Shown here piece by piece: positions 55,990 through 64,000 of a stretch of 64,000 nucleotides of DNA (position 1 is its first letter; each line of letters starts with the position of its first letter). The notes beneath the pieces were generated by a model, which worked only from the letters and a program-made list of their open reading frames with translations, searched no databases and had not been told where the DNA came from. Origin of the DNA: Halothiobacillus sp. (GTDB taxonomy: Bacteria; Pseudomonadota; Gammaproteobacteria; Halothiobacillales; Halothiobacillaceae); assembly GCA_024635755.1 (NCBI GenBank), contig JAGXIF010000029.1:38203-102202 (forward strand), written 5' to 3'. Made by a program: the position numbers and the translations under genes.

Positions 55990-56589
55990 TTAGCGTCCCC
56001 TTTCGCGACTCTGCTGGCTGCTCAGACGGGCGAGTTCCTGACCATCGAGCGATACCTCCAGCGGCGTCACAGTCACCGCGGGGCTGGCGCTGTACTCGTA
56101 GCGAAACCGCACGCGCATCGCGGTGCGTAGCTTGTGGGGCAGGGCAGTGGCCCGGGTGGCCAACGGGTGTGACGCGATGCGGGCGCGCAGCAACTCGTGC
56201 ATGCGCTGCCGGTAGCGCTCGGTGGCCAGCTCCCGGTAGACATGCCTCTCCGTCACCCAATCCTGACCTTTCTCCTCTGCGATCGCCAGCAGATCGGACG
56301 CGGCTTGGTCGGTATCGACCCGATGGCGGGCATGGACCCGACACTGCTTCCCGCGCGGATCCAGTGAAACCTCCAGTGCGACCAGGGTCGTAGTGCTAGA
56401 CAGTTGCCGGGGCAGGCTCTCTTCCAGTGCAACCAGCTCCTGCTCGATTCCATGACACCACATCGCCACCGCCACATCGGCATACGCGCTCGTTGTGATG
56501 GCCGACAGCCACACGAACGCCAGCACGCCTGCAACCCTTCGCGCGGCGCGATCGGTCTTCCCGGACGCGTGCACGACACGATGCCTCAT
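55990..56589 (-). CDS. Hypothetical exported protein
   Basis: Protein of 199 residues with a signal peptide (RVAGVLAFVWLSAITTSAYA). The mature region is mixed alpha/beta with few features: CHGIEQELVALEESL, a central charged helix (ERHVYRELATERYRQRMHELL) and a beta-rich end (VRFRYEYSASPAVTVTPLEVSL). I do not recognise a family. The start at 56589 has GGGG at a good distance; an ATG seven codons earlier is possible. It begins 24 bp after the subtilase stop. Confidence 0.6.
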   Translation of the reverse strand: MRHRVVHASGKTDRAARRVAGVLAFVWLSAITTSAYADVAVAMWCHGIEQELVALEESLPRQLSSTTTLVALEVSLDPRGKQCRVHARHRVDTDQAASDLLAIAEEKGQDWVTERHVYRELATERYRQRMHELLRARIASHPLATRATALPHKLRTAMRVRFRYEYSASPAVTVTPLEVSLDGQELARLSSQQSRERGR

Positions 56590-56613
56590 CCCGACGTCCC
56601 CCGCAGCCATGCG

Positions 56614-58974
56614 TCAGAACCGCAGCGACACCATCGCCATGGCACCGTGATCCACGCCACCGTCGCCCCGGTTCGGCCCGTTCTCCATCCGCACCGCATT
56701 CAGGCCGAACAGGGCATGCTTGCCGATCCGCTGGCGGTAGCCGAACTCGTAATTCGTCGGCGCGCCGGCAGCGGAGAAGTCGACTGACTCGTGGCGATAG
56801 ATCACCTCGCCCTCGCGGGTGCGATCGGCGGCGAGCCTCAGGGAGGCCGAGCCGTCGGTCAGGTGCATCGGCTGGCTGGCGACGAAGGCGACCTGCCGGC
56901 GACCGGCATCAAACCCATACGAGGCCCCCACAGCCATCTGCTCGACGTCCGCCTTCAGGCGGGAGATCAGGCTGTTGCCGAAGGTAGCCTCCACCTGTCC
57001 ACCCTGGTAGTTGACGAAGGCCTGGAAGGCGCCGAAGCGGGCGTTGAGACCCAGCTGCATCAGGCCCATCGAGGAGCCACCGTCGGTGGCAAAGCCGCCC
57101 ATGCCGGTCATGCCCATGACGCCGGCGCTCTCGTCCAGCGAGGCATAGCCCGCGGTCACGTCGACACCATCGACAAGCGTGGCCTTCAGACCCACGGCGA
57201 TGTTGCTGATGCGGTTGGCCCGGGCGCTCCGGTCCAGCGACAAGCGCTTCTCGCCCTGCCAGTAGCCGGAGGTCAGCGACAGGTTGCCTGCCAGCGGCAC
57301 GTCGACGTTCACGCCGTTAGCCGCATCGAGCTGGTCGGCCATGGGCGTGTTGCCCGAGTAGCTGACCATGCCCATCGGCCGGAAACCGGCGGCATCCGGG
57401 GCCGAGGCGCCGTTGCCGAAGTGGTAGGCAGTCAGACCCAGGCCATGCGCCTCGGCATCGACCCCAACAGCGGCCATGTTGACCCGACCGCCGGCGTCGA
57501 GCCCGACCGTCTGCCGCGTGCCGGTGGCCTCGTCAGCGTTCGAGGCGACCGGAGCGGTCAGGCCGGCGGTCAGCGCCTCGCTCATGCGGAAGCCCAGCCC
57601 AGCCGTCGGGTCACGGTGCGTCTGCACCATCGAGGCGAGGTTCGCCGTGTAGTCCCGGCCGAGATCGTCAAACACCTGCACCTCGCCGACGGCCGCGGCG
57701 ATACGCTCGCCGGCATCGCCCAGCCCGGCCGGCAGCACCAACCCGGAACGGTCGATGCCCACGCCCGCCTGGCGGTGGTCCGCGTCCGGCACACGGGCCG
57801 CGGTGGCGATGGCCGGCACGCCCTCCGGCGCCAGCGCGGCGTCGAGATCGAGACGACCCTGACCGTAGGTGTACAGACCGCAGTCCACCTCGCCGGACGC
57901 GCCGCAGGAGGCGTCCCCGTAATCGTCCTCCGCCACGTCGTTCTCGTTGGCGAACCGCCGTTCAGTGGTATCCAGCAGCCGTTGCGCGGCCTCGGCCGGT
58001 GTCAGGTGATCCCAGAGCGAGAGCAGGGTGGCCATGCCCGCGGAGAGGATCGGTGCGGCGAACGACGTACCGGCCACCGTTTCGTAACCCGTGTCGCTGC
58101 GCACCGAGGCCGCCCGGTGCTGGCCCTGGGTGACAAGGAAACGCGTCTGGACCAGGCGGTTTTCACCCGCGAAGTTTGAATACGCCGCCAGCGAATCGCC
58201 CCACAGCGAACCGGCCACCAGGTACTGATCGAGCATCGAGTCGGCGCGCCGCCGTTCTCTCGCCCAGCTCTCGCCGGCGACGCTCGAGTAACTGATCCCC
58301 TCGTTGCCCGCGGCCGAGACCATCACCCCGCCCGAACGGACGAACCGGTCAACATGAGCACCGGTGACAGCGCCGTAGGAGGTATTCGGGTCAAGCGACT
58401 GCCGCAGCGACGGCATATCCAGCCCGAAGCTGAGATTGGCAATGCGCTCGCCATTCTCGGCCGCCTGGTAGAGCGCCGTGGTCACCCAGGGAATCGCGAT
58501 CAGGCCGTCTTCGCGATCGGTCACGTCGTAGATCGACACCTGTGCGTTGCTGGAGTAACGCGTCCGATTTCCCGCGATCAACGATGCAGTAGCCGTGCCA
58601 TGACCATACTCGTCGGTCACGTCATCGAACGCCCCGCAGTCGCTTTCCCCCGCATCTCGGCACCAGCGTGCCGCCGAATCCGTGGTGCCGGCCACGATGG
58701 GACGGTTGGTCGGCGTCTGTCCGGCGAAGGCCTCGTGATCCAGGTTGACCCCCGTGTCCAGCACCGCAACCGTCTCCGTGGGCAACGCCTCGCCGCTAAC
58801 GCTTGTCGTGACCAGTGCCGCCGGCTCGATCGGCTCGAACACATACTCGACCGGGTCCGGAGTCGGCGGGGCGGCCTGCGTATCCCCGGATCCGCCACCG
58901 CCCCCACCGCAACCGGCAAGGGAGAGCGAGACCACAAGCGACACGGGCGGGAACAGGCGTTTCTTTTGCATCAT
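56614..58974 (-). CDS. Lipoprotein subtilase (S8) with autotransporter-like C-terminus
   Basis: Protein of 786 residues. The signal peptide ends in a lipobox (SLSLAGC) followed by a run of glycines. The S8 catalytic triad is intact: Asp in VAVLDTGVNLDHEAF, His in EYGHGTATASLIAG and Ser in GTSFAAPILSAG. The protease domain ends near residue 400 (YGQGRLDLDAALAP). The rest is beta-strand-rich (LNARFGAFQAFVNYQG, YEFGYRQRIGKHALFGLNAV) and ends in MVSLRF, with a terminal Phe as in outer-membrane barrels. This resembles lipoprotein autotransporter proteases such as SphB1 or NalP. The barrel is inferred. Confidence 0.85.
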   Translation of the reverse strand: MMQKKRLFPPVSLVVSLSLAGCGGGGGGSGDTQAAPPTPDPVEYVFEPIEPAALVTTSVSGEALPTETVAVLDTGVNLDHEAFAGQTPTNRPIVAGTTDSAARWCRDAGESDCGAFDDVTDEYGHGTATASLIAGNRTRYSSNAQVSIYDVTDREDGLIAIPWVTTALYQAAENGERIANLSFGLDMPSLRQSLDPNTSYGAVTGAHVDRFVRSGGVMVSAAGNEGISYSSVAGESWARERRRADSMLDQYLVAGSLWGDSLAAYSNFAGENRLVQTRFLVTQGQHRAASVRSDTGYETVAGTSFAAPILSAGMATLLSLWDHLTPAEAAQRLLDTTERRFANENDVAEDDYGDASCGASGEVDCGLYTYGQGRLDLDAALAPEGVPAIATAARVPDADHRQAGVGIDRSGLVLPAGLGDAGERIAAAVGEVQVFDDLGRDYTANLASMVQTHRDPTAGLGFRMSEALTAGLTAPVASNADEATGTRQTVGLDAGGRVNMAAVGVDAEAHGLGLTAYHFGNGASAPDAAGFRPMGMVSYSGNTPMADQLDAANGVNVDVPLAGNLSLTSGYWQGEKRLSLDRSARANRISNIAVGLKATLVDGVDVTAGYASLDESAGVMGMTGMGGFATDGGSSMGLMQLGLNARFGAFQAFVNYQGGQVEATFGNSLISRLKADVEQMAVGASYGFDAGRRQVAFVASQPMHLTDGSASLRLAADRTREGEVIYRHESVDFSAAGAPTNYEFGYRQRIGKHALFGLNAVRMENGPNRGDGGVDHGAMAMVSLRF

Positions 58975-59282
58975 CAGGCTGAATTAGAGCGGGGCTGGCC
59001 AACAAGCGCCGCAGTGTAGCGCAGTCAGGCCCGCATGGCCGACACCCCACCCGCATTCCCCGACCGGCATTTCGATTGCCAAGCTACGCAATTCGTTGTC
59101 ACCATGCCGCCACACACGCCTCTGCATGCGATGCGATTCGCTCGCACTGCCGCCCCGCCAACCAACTCAGGCCGCCGTGCACCGGGGTGCCCAAGAACCG
59201 TGAACCACTTTACAGACCACTGCCGAATGCTCCGGTGAAATATCGCTTGCCTCTCCGTCTTTCTTCTCTACGCCCAAGGAAA

Positions 59283-59316
59283 CCCTGCACGAAGCCACCC
59301 TTGGCTTCGTGCAGGG
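59283..59316. repeat. Perfect 15-bp stem, 4-base loop hairpin
   Basis: CCCTGCACGAAGCCA (59283-59297) and TGGCTTCGTGCAGGG (59302-59316) are exact inverted repeats. The loop is four bases. There is no U-run on either strand. Confidence 0.9.
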
Positions 59317-59377
59317 ACGCACAGGCCGGTGCATGCCCGGCCCACTCTCCGAAATTCAATTGCTTACGCCATTGTGC

Positions 59378-59399
59378 ATTGGGGCACCCATGCCCCAAT
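59378..59399. repeat. Perfect 9-bp stem, 4-base loop hairpin
   Basis: ATTGGGGCA (59378-59386), loop CCCA and TGCCCCAAT (59391-59399). It lies 60 bp after the larger hairpin. Confidence 0.85.
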
Positions 59400-59509
59400 C
59401 GGGAATCGCTGCATTCGTGCAGAGGATCCCCGAAAGCTCTTGCTGCCCGTCATCGCTGTCCTGGACGAAACGGCGTGCGAAACCACTGACCACGCCTAAA
59501 GACAGGCTC

Positions 59510-60577
59510 CTACGACAGCCGTCGCAAGTAAGCCGTCACCTCATCCCGATCGTGATATAGCTGCCGAATATCCATCTCGAACGGCACCTCGGCCTCGACC
59601 AAACGATCCGCGATCCACTCCCGACATTCCATCACCGCCTGCTGGCGTTTCTTCATCGGCAGCTTGAGGTTGAAGATCGCCCGCCGGCAATCGCCTCGCG
59701 CCATCCACTCGGCCATCAGCGCCGCCACGCGAATCGGCTTTTCCACCATGTCGCAGACCAGCCACTCGACCGGCCGCTCGGGGCGGAAGGTAAAGCCATC
59801 CTCGCGGCGGTGCTCCACCTGGTGGGAGGCGGCCAGCTCATCGGCCATCGGGCCGTTGTCCACGGCCGTGACCATCACCCCCTCGCGCACCAGCTGCCAG
59901 GTCCAGCCACCGGGCGCAGCACCCAGGTCGACTGCCTCCAGCCCGGCGCGCAGCAGCTCCTTGCGCTCATCGGGCGACAGGAAGGTGATCAACGCCTCCT
60001 CGAGCTTGAGCGCCGAGCGACTGGGCGCGTGCTTGGACAGCTTGAGGCGCGGGATGCCCATCGGTCGTGGTGCCGCCTGCCCCGGGTGCGACCAGCCGGG
60101 GATCACCGTCGTGGAGTCCATGAAGGTGAGATGCAGTCGCGGCAACTCCCGATTGCGCGGGTCGAGCAGCCCGCGCTTGCGCATCGACTGCTCCAGCGGC
60201 TTGGTGAACTGGCGGGCCAATCGCATCAGCGGACGGGTCGCGTCCGTATCCGGCGTCTCGACATAGACGCCGCCGAATTCCTGCCCCTCGATCGCGGCCA
60301 GGATCGGCCCCAGCCGGTCGTCCGGCGGCAGGTCGGCCAGCGGCTCGCCGGCGAGACACATCTGCCGGGCAAAAATCAGCTCGTCGAGGGAAAGCGTCTG
60401 GAACCAGTCGGCCAGCGCGTCGGGGGCGTGGGCGATGAAGGTCAGGTAGCCGGTATCGGGCTTGGCCTTGCAGAAGCCGTGCACGCCGGCCTCGGCGGCG
60501 ACGGCCTGCACCTGGGCGGCGCAGTCGCCCTCGTAGCCGGCACGGGTCAGGAAAAGCAGTTGTCGTTCGGAAATCAT
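59510..60577 (-). CDS. rlmM: 23S rRNA (cytidine-2498-2'-O)-methyltransferase RlmM
   Basis: SAM-dependent 2'-O-methyltransferase of 355 residues. An N-terminal THUMP-like region (LLFLTRAGYEGDCAAQVQA) is followed by a Rossmann domain with SAM loop DLGAAPGGWTWQL and AVDNGPM. The K-D-K-E type residues are in LVCDMVEKPIRVA and IFNLKLPMKKR. The start at 60577 (MISERQLLFL) is closer to the family than the ATG nine codons earlier. Confidence 0.93.
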   Translation of the reverse strand: MISERQLLFLTRAGYEGDCAAQVQAVAAEAGVHGFCKAKPDTGYLTFIAHAPDALADWFQTLSLDELIFARQMCLAGEPLADLPPDDRLGPILAAIEGQEFGGVYVETPDTDATRPLMRLARQFTKPLEQSMRKRGLLDPRNRELPRLHLTFMDSTTVIPGWSHPGQAAPRPMGIPRLKLSKHAPSRSALKLEEALITFLSPDERKELLRAGLEAVDLGAAPGGWTWQLVREGVMVTAVDNGPMADELAASHQVEHRREDGFTFRPERPVEWLVCDMVEKPIRVAALMAEWMARGDCRRAIFNLKLPMKKRQQAVMECREWIADRLVEAEVPFEMDIRQLYHDRDEVTAYLRRLS

Positions 60578-60637
60578 CGGACGAGAGGATGCCCGAATGC
60601 TCACGCAGACGCCACGGCGAGCGGGAAATCGCCGCCC

Positions 60638-60874
60638 CTATCCATGAGCCACGCCACCAGCCCGGTTACTTTTGCGCTTTCGACCCGACAAGCCCAGTGC
60701 GATGAGCATGCCGACGCCCACGCCAATCAGCATCGTTATTGCCAATAGGGAGGCCCTGGGCATCGTGAGCGTCATAAACAGCATCCGGGTCTCGACCGGT
60801 TGTGTGTTCTGCAAGACGATGATCAGCACGACCGCCACCAGCACCAGCGCTGCGATCAGTTTCGCTTTACCCAT
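60638..60874 (-). CDS. LapA-like (DUF1049) small membrane protein
   Basis: Protein of 78 residues with two helices (LIAALVLVAVVLIIVLQNTQPVE and LLAITMLIGVGVGMLIAL). The LQNTQPVETRML turn is the hallmark of LapA/DUF1049 proteins, which in E. coli act with LapB in lipopolysaccharide homeostasis. No lapB is adjacent, so the functional link is only by family. Confidence 0.75.
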   Translation of the reverse strand: MGKAKLIAALVLVAVVLIIVLQNTQPVETRMLFMTLTMPRASLLAITMLIGVGVGMLIALGLSGRKRKSNRAGGVAHG

Positions 60875-60952
60875 TTCACACCCTTCCCATTTTCCTCAAG
60901 CCCCGGCGACCCCGCCGGCTTGCTCGAGACACGAACCCCGAGCGCATCCCGG

Positions 60953-61411
60953 TCACTCTCGTTCATCCCGGGTCAGCCTTTGGTACACGCCCAGACCGAC
61001 CACGACCAGTACCGCGGAAACCAAGAGCAAAGTGGGGTAGACCAGGTCAGCGACATCTTTCTTCCCGGCATCAAAGATGAACACGAGGGCTTCCAGGCTC
61101 ACGGCGATGGCAATGATCACGAGGAACTTCAACAGGGTCGCTCGCTGTTTGGCCGGCGACCTCGTGGAGCTGCTCCGGATGACTTCCTCCTCCAGCAGGA
61201 ACTTGGAAACATCGAATACCGCCATCCCGATCACGATCAGACCGATGGCATCGAGCAGCGACTTCACGAACAGGCTCTTGTCGTGCAACGACCCCCAGAT
61301 GTCCCACAGTGCGGCACCCATCATGGCAATACTGATACCCGCCAGACTCAGACTGATCAGGGCATAGACAAAGCGACCCAGCCATTCGGCGTATCTTTTC
61401 ATTTCACTCAT
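60953..61411 (-). CDS. Membrane protein of unknown function
   Basis: Protein of 152 residues with four predicted helices (about 14-37, 50-68, 94-112 and 122-143). DAIGLIVIGMAVFDVSKFLLEEEVI in the middle is the most distinctive stretch and probably conserved. The cytoplasmic loop RSSSTRSPAKQR is basic. I do not know its function. It lies 78 bp before the LapA-like gene on the same strand. Confidence 0.7.
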   Translation of the reverse strand: MSEMKRYAEWLGRFVYALISLSLAGISIAMMGAALWDIWGSLHDKSLFVKSLLDAIGLIVIGMAVFDVSKFLLEEEVIRSSSTRSPAKQRATLLKFLVIIAIAVSLEALVFIFDAGKKDVADLVYPTLLLVSAVLVVVGLGVYQRLTRDERE

Positions 61412-61570
61412 CGAACCCCTTCCCCAGGCTTGTTAACCAATGCGGCCTGTCCCTCACGCGCAACCTCAGGCATGCCCCTCCTGCCTCGGCCAAATCGTCC
61501 CGCCAGGCGCAAAAAATCTTTTGATTGAGCGTGCGAGTGAGACGGCTCTCACTGCTCACGCAACGGCATT

Positions 61571-61954
61571 TCAGTAATGCAGGGAGATCGTCAGGTCCAG
61601 GGTCTCCCCGTCGTACGGGACGCTCGCGGCGGTGAACGAGGGCGCGCCGAACCTGGCCCTGACATCGTTGGAAAAACCGTACCCCTCCGTGGGAATCCCC
61701 AGCCACTGGGTATCGAGCTTGCCGTTCATGTTCTCGTCATGGATGACGGCCAGCGCATAGGTGCCCGGCGGGATGTCCTCGAAGTCGCAGCGCGCCCGGG
61801 TCTTTCGACTCCTGGTGATCAGGATGTTCGTGGTCTTCCTCCCGGTTACGGCCCGCTTTCCCTCGATGGAGTGTAGTGGAGCCGGGGCGATCTCTCCGCA
61901 CGGCCGGCGGCGGGCCGCCGCCCTGGCCACCGAGTCGCGCCAGCCTAAGGCCAC
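61571..61954 (-). CDS. DUF2141 protein, N-terminus probably degenerate
   Basis: Protein of 127 residues from a GTG. Only the second half matches DUF2141: FEDIPPGTYALAVIHDENMN, KLDTQWLGIPTEGYGFSND and LTISLHY. The first 55 residues (RAAARRRPCGEIAPAP...) lack the signal peptide and first beta strands normal for this exported family, and I could not find them in other frames. It is likely a 5'-truncated remnant. It lies 43 bp after the KtrA-like gene. Confidence 0.5.
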   Translation of the reverse strand: MALGWRDSVARAAARRRPCGEIAPAPLHSIEGKRAVTGRKTTNILITRSRKTRARCDFEDIPPGTYALAVIHDENMNGKLDTQWLGIPTEGYGFSNDVRARFGAPSFTAASVPYDGETLDLTISLHY

Positions 61955-61997
61955 CGTTCATTGGCCAGCGCCCGGACTGACTGGCGCGGGCGGCTCT

Positions 61998-62723
61998 TCA
62001 GCCCTGGGGGGCGCCTGGGGGGACGCCTGGGGGAGGCGCTTGGGGGGTCGCCTCGGGTTCGTCCGGCGTGTCGCCCACCGGCACGTCCAGCTGCTCGTGC
62101 AGGGCCTCGAGGTTCTTGCGATGGGTAATGATCATCACTTCATCGCCGACCTCGACCGGTTCGTCTTCGCCCGGGACGATCAGCTGTTCATTCCGGTAGA
62201 TGCACATGACGCGGCTGGCCTTGGGCAACGCCAGCTCGCCCACGGGGCCGACATGGTTTTCCCTCGCCACAAACGAAAAGGTCGAGGCGTCGTAACGGAA
62301 GATGGTGGAGAGCTCGAACGGATCACGGCCTTCGAACAGGTCGGCTAGGTGCCGACCGATGGTGCGGGCCGGGATGATCGTGGCATCGAGCCCGAGCTCG
62401 ATGCAGATATGCTCGTAGCTCGGGTCCTGGATCTTGGTGACCACCCTCTCCAACCCCAACGACCGCCCGACCAGACTGGCGATGATGTTCGTCTGATCCT
62501 CGCCGGTCAGGCAGTAGAGCACATCCGATTCTTCCGGATTCGTTTCACGCAGCAGAGACGGTTTGGCGCCGTCGCCGAGCAGAAAGCCGCAGTCGAACTC
62601 ATTGCTGAGCTCGTCGATCTTTCCCTTCTCCCGCTCGATGATCACCACTTCATGCTTGCGCTTGAGTAGCTGCTGCGCGGCCATGACGGCCGTAGAGCTC
62701 GCACCGACAAATATCGCCTTCAT
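61998..62723 (-). CDS. KtrA/TrkA-type potassium uptake regulatory protein
   Basis: Single-unit RCK protein of 241 residues, half the size of the TrkA encoded 33 kb upstream. The NAD-binding fold is KAIFVGASSTAVMAAQQLL; the first glycine motif is GASSTA rather than GxGxxG. A TrkA-C domain follows (FSFVARENHVGPVGELALPK...). The last 25 residues are a proline-rich tail (TPQAPPPGVPPGAP). It shares one base with the stop of the upstream channel gene, so the two form a channel-regulator pair. Confidence 0.85.
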   Translation of the reverse strand: MKAIFVGASSTAVMAAQQLLKRKHEVVIIEREKGKIDELSNEFDCGFLLGDGAKPSLLRETNPEESDVLYCLTGEDQTNIIASLVGRSLGLERVVTKIQDPSYEHICIELGLDATIIPARTIGRHLADLFEGRDPFELSTIFRYDASTFSFVARENHVGPVGELALPKASRVMCIYRNEQLIVPGEDEPVEVGDEVMIITHRKNLEALHEQLDVPVGDTPDEPEATPQAPPPGVPPGAPQG

Positions 62724-64000
62724 CAGGACTCCTTGCGTGTTCCAACCCAGTTCGGAATATAGAGGACCACGAGCAGCGCAATGATTTCCACCCGCCCAAG
62801 CAGCATGTCCAGGCACAGGACCAGCTTCAGCAAAAGCGGCATGTCGGCCGTGGTGATCCCGGCGCTCAGGCCTGCCGTGGCGGTTGCCGAAACCACCTCG
62901 AACAACGCGTCCATAGGCGGATAGCCGTAGGCCAGGAAAGCGAACCAGGAGATCAGCACCACGCCGACATACAGCAGGATGAGGATCAGCACGCGCTGAA
63001 TGGTCGCGTCTGCCAGCACCTTGCCACCGAGCTTGGCAGGATGCACGGCGTGCGGAGGCATGGTCGTGCGCCGCAGCAGGACCTGGATCAGGCGCAGCAG
63101 GATCAGCAACCGCAGCAGCTTGATGCCACCGGCCGTCGAGCCGACACCACCGCCGATCAGCATCGACACCATCAGGCTCAGCTTGGCGCCATCATCGATC
63201 GAGGCCAGATCGAGCGTCGCGAACCCCGCCGTCGATTGGGCGGACATGGCCAGGAACAACGCGTGCCCCGCGGCGTCCTGCAGCCCCATGCCCGAACCCA
63301 GGCGGAACGACAGGAACAGCAGCAGGGACACCAGGCCCACCGCCGCCACCAGCGCCAGCAGCTCATCGTCGCGAATGGCTTCACGCCAGCGCTTCGAGAA
63401 GGTGATCGCGTACAGCGTCAGGGGCAACGCGCCGCACAGGCTGATGCCGATAATGGCGAACCGGCTGTACCAGCTATCGAGGCCCGCAAGACTGTCGTCA
63501 AAGGACGAGAACCCGCCGGTGGACACGGCGGCCAGCACGTGGTTGATCGCGACCACGCCGCTGCCAGACACCAGCCAGACCACGGCAATGCCGGTTACGG
63601 TCAACGCACTGTAGATAATCAGCGCCTGACGCGCGTGGGCGCGCGTGGTCGTCGCCAGCGTTTCGCCCCCCAGGGGCTCGCCCAGGCTGCGGCTGCTCAC
63701 CTGGCTCCCCATCAGGATGGCAATGGAGAGCACCACGATCCCCAGGCCGCCGTACCACTGCATCCACGAGCGGGCAAACAGAAACGTCTCCGGCTTGTCC
63801 GCCAAGCCTGTCGTCACCGACAGCCCGGTCGTGGTGACCGCGGAAATGGCCTCGAACAGGGCGTTCTCGAAGCTGAGCCCGCTGCCCATCATCGGGAAGG
63901 TCATCAGCAACGGCGAGAGCACGAAGGCCAGCGCCACGATGGTCAGCGCCTCGTTCGTCTGTATCCGCCTGGGTTCGGGAATGGAGCGCGACGCGCCCCA
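62723..64000 (-). CDS. TrkH/KtrB-type potassium channel subunit (5' end outside window)
   Basis: At least 425 residues; the frame is open to the right edge, so the first helices are missing. Pore segments typical of the SKT superfamily are AVTTTGLSVTTGL, LAAVSTGGFSSFD, SAQSTAGFATLD and SATATAGLSAGITT. IGGGVGSTAGGIKLLRLLIL is the TrkH/KtrB cytoplasmic signature. It ends WVGTRKES. With the RCK partner it encodes a second K+ uptake system, distinct in sequence from TrkAH. Confidence 0.9.
   Translation of the reverse strand, partial: WGASRSIPEPRRIQTNEALTIVALAFVLSPLLMTFPMMGSGLSFENALFEAISAVTTTGLSVTTGLADKPETFLFARSWMQWYGGLGIVVLSIAILMGSQVSSRSLGEPLGGETLATTTRAHARQALIIYSALTVTGIAVVWLVSGSGVVAINHVLAAVSTGGFSSFDDSLAGLDSWYSRFAIIGISLCGALPLTLYAITFSKRWREAIRDDELLALVAAVGLVSLLLFLSFRLGSGMGLQDAAGHALFLAMSAQSTAGFATLDLASIDDGAKLSLMVSMLIGGGVGSTAGGIKLLRLLILLRLIQVLLRRTTMPPHAVHPAKLGGKVLADATIQRVLILILLYVGVVLISWFAFLAYGYPPMDALFEVVSATATAGLSAGITTADMPLLLKLVLCLDMLLGRVEIIALLVVLYIPNWVGTRKES

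Larger units (their letters stand above)
58975..59509. other. Gene-free region with two strong hairpins
   Basis: No credible gene on either strand. It is less GC-rich than its surroundings. It contains the promoter side of the subtilase gene and the 3' side of rlmM, plus two perfect stem-loops listed separately. Neither stem-loop has a T-run. Confidence 0.5.

Noticed and set aside
56791..58179. Plus-strand open frame opposite the subtilase
   Set aside because: Antisense to a gene with an intact catalytic triad; no motifs of its own.

Overview
The window is GC-rich chromosomal DNA of a chemolithoautotrophic, sulfur-oxidising gammaproteobacterium. A class I phosphoribulokinase (Calvin cycle) and a soxYZ pair (periplasmic thiosulfate/sulfur oxidation carrier) show the lifestyle. 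The housekeeping blocks def-fmt-rsmB-...-trkAH and LysM-dprA-smg-topA-tsaC-hemF are arranged as in Gammaproteobacteria. Two different Trk/Ktr-type K+ uptake systems would suit a halotolerant organism. A member of the Halothiobacillaceae (Guyparkeria/Halothiobacillus type) is my best guess, but this is inference.

Layout. 0-4.4 kb: a broken ygfX at the left edge, then ygfZ, thiG-trmB and phosphoribulokinase behind a good sigma-70 promoter. 4.4-6.3 kb: a membrane PAS-GGDEF diguanylate cyclase on the minus strand. 6.3-10.7 kb: a decayed fatty-acid-modification cluster. The cyclopropane-fatty-acid-synthase-like methyltransferase and an MFS transporter are intact. The flanking flavoprotein/DUF1365, DUF3833 lipoprotein and chalcone-isomerase-like genes are deleted, frameshifted or interrupted by stops. 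10.7-17.5 kb: a YqcI/YcgG-like protein, rluE-like, a FEN exonuclease, malic enzyme, DUF192, an OmpA-type lipoprotein and bioF.

17.5-22 kb is the most interesting block. A membrane histidine kinase and an NtrC-type sigma-54 activator overlap by 4 bp. They are followed by a cluster of TGCAAT boxes arranged as inverted repeats, a perfectly spaced -24/-12 promoter, soxY, soxZ and a strong terminator. The sequence reads as a self-contained, sigma-54-driven sulfur-carrier regulon.

22-37 kb: dtd-pip, a TtcA-type thiolase, two convergent LpxL-like acyltransferases, and a long minus-strand operon (def, fmt, rsmB, DUF4390, NtrY-like kinase, NtrX-like regulator with a degenerate AAA+ domain, trkA, trkH, lpxL-like). 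37-48 kb: LysM, dprA, smg, topA, tsaC, hemF, a thermonuclease, rpmE2, comF and bioB, with two Pseudomonas-like REP pairs after hemF and bioB. 48-53.5 kb: a DUF255 thioredoxin-fold/DsbD-alpha fusion, a tandem PPK2 polyphosphate:AMP phosphotransferase and mgtE. 53.7-54.8 kb: a dead IS3-family element. 54.9-59 kb: secreted proteins including a lipoprotein subtilase with a barrel-like C-terminus. 59-64 kb: strong hairpins, rlmM, small membrane proteins and a KtrA/KtrB-like pair cut by the right edge. I saw no rRNA, tRNA or CRISPR array.
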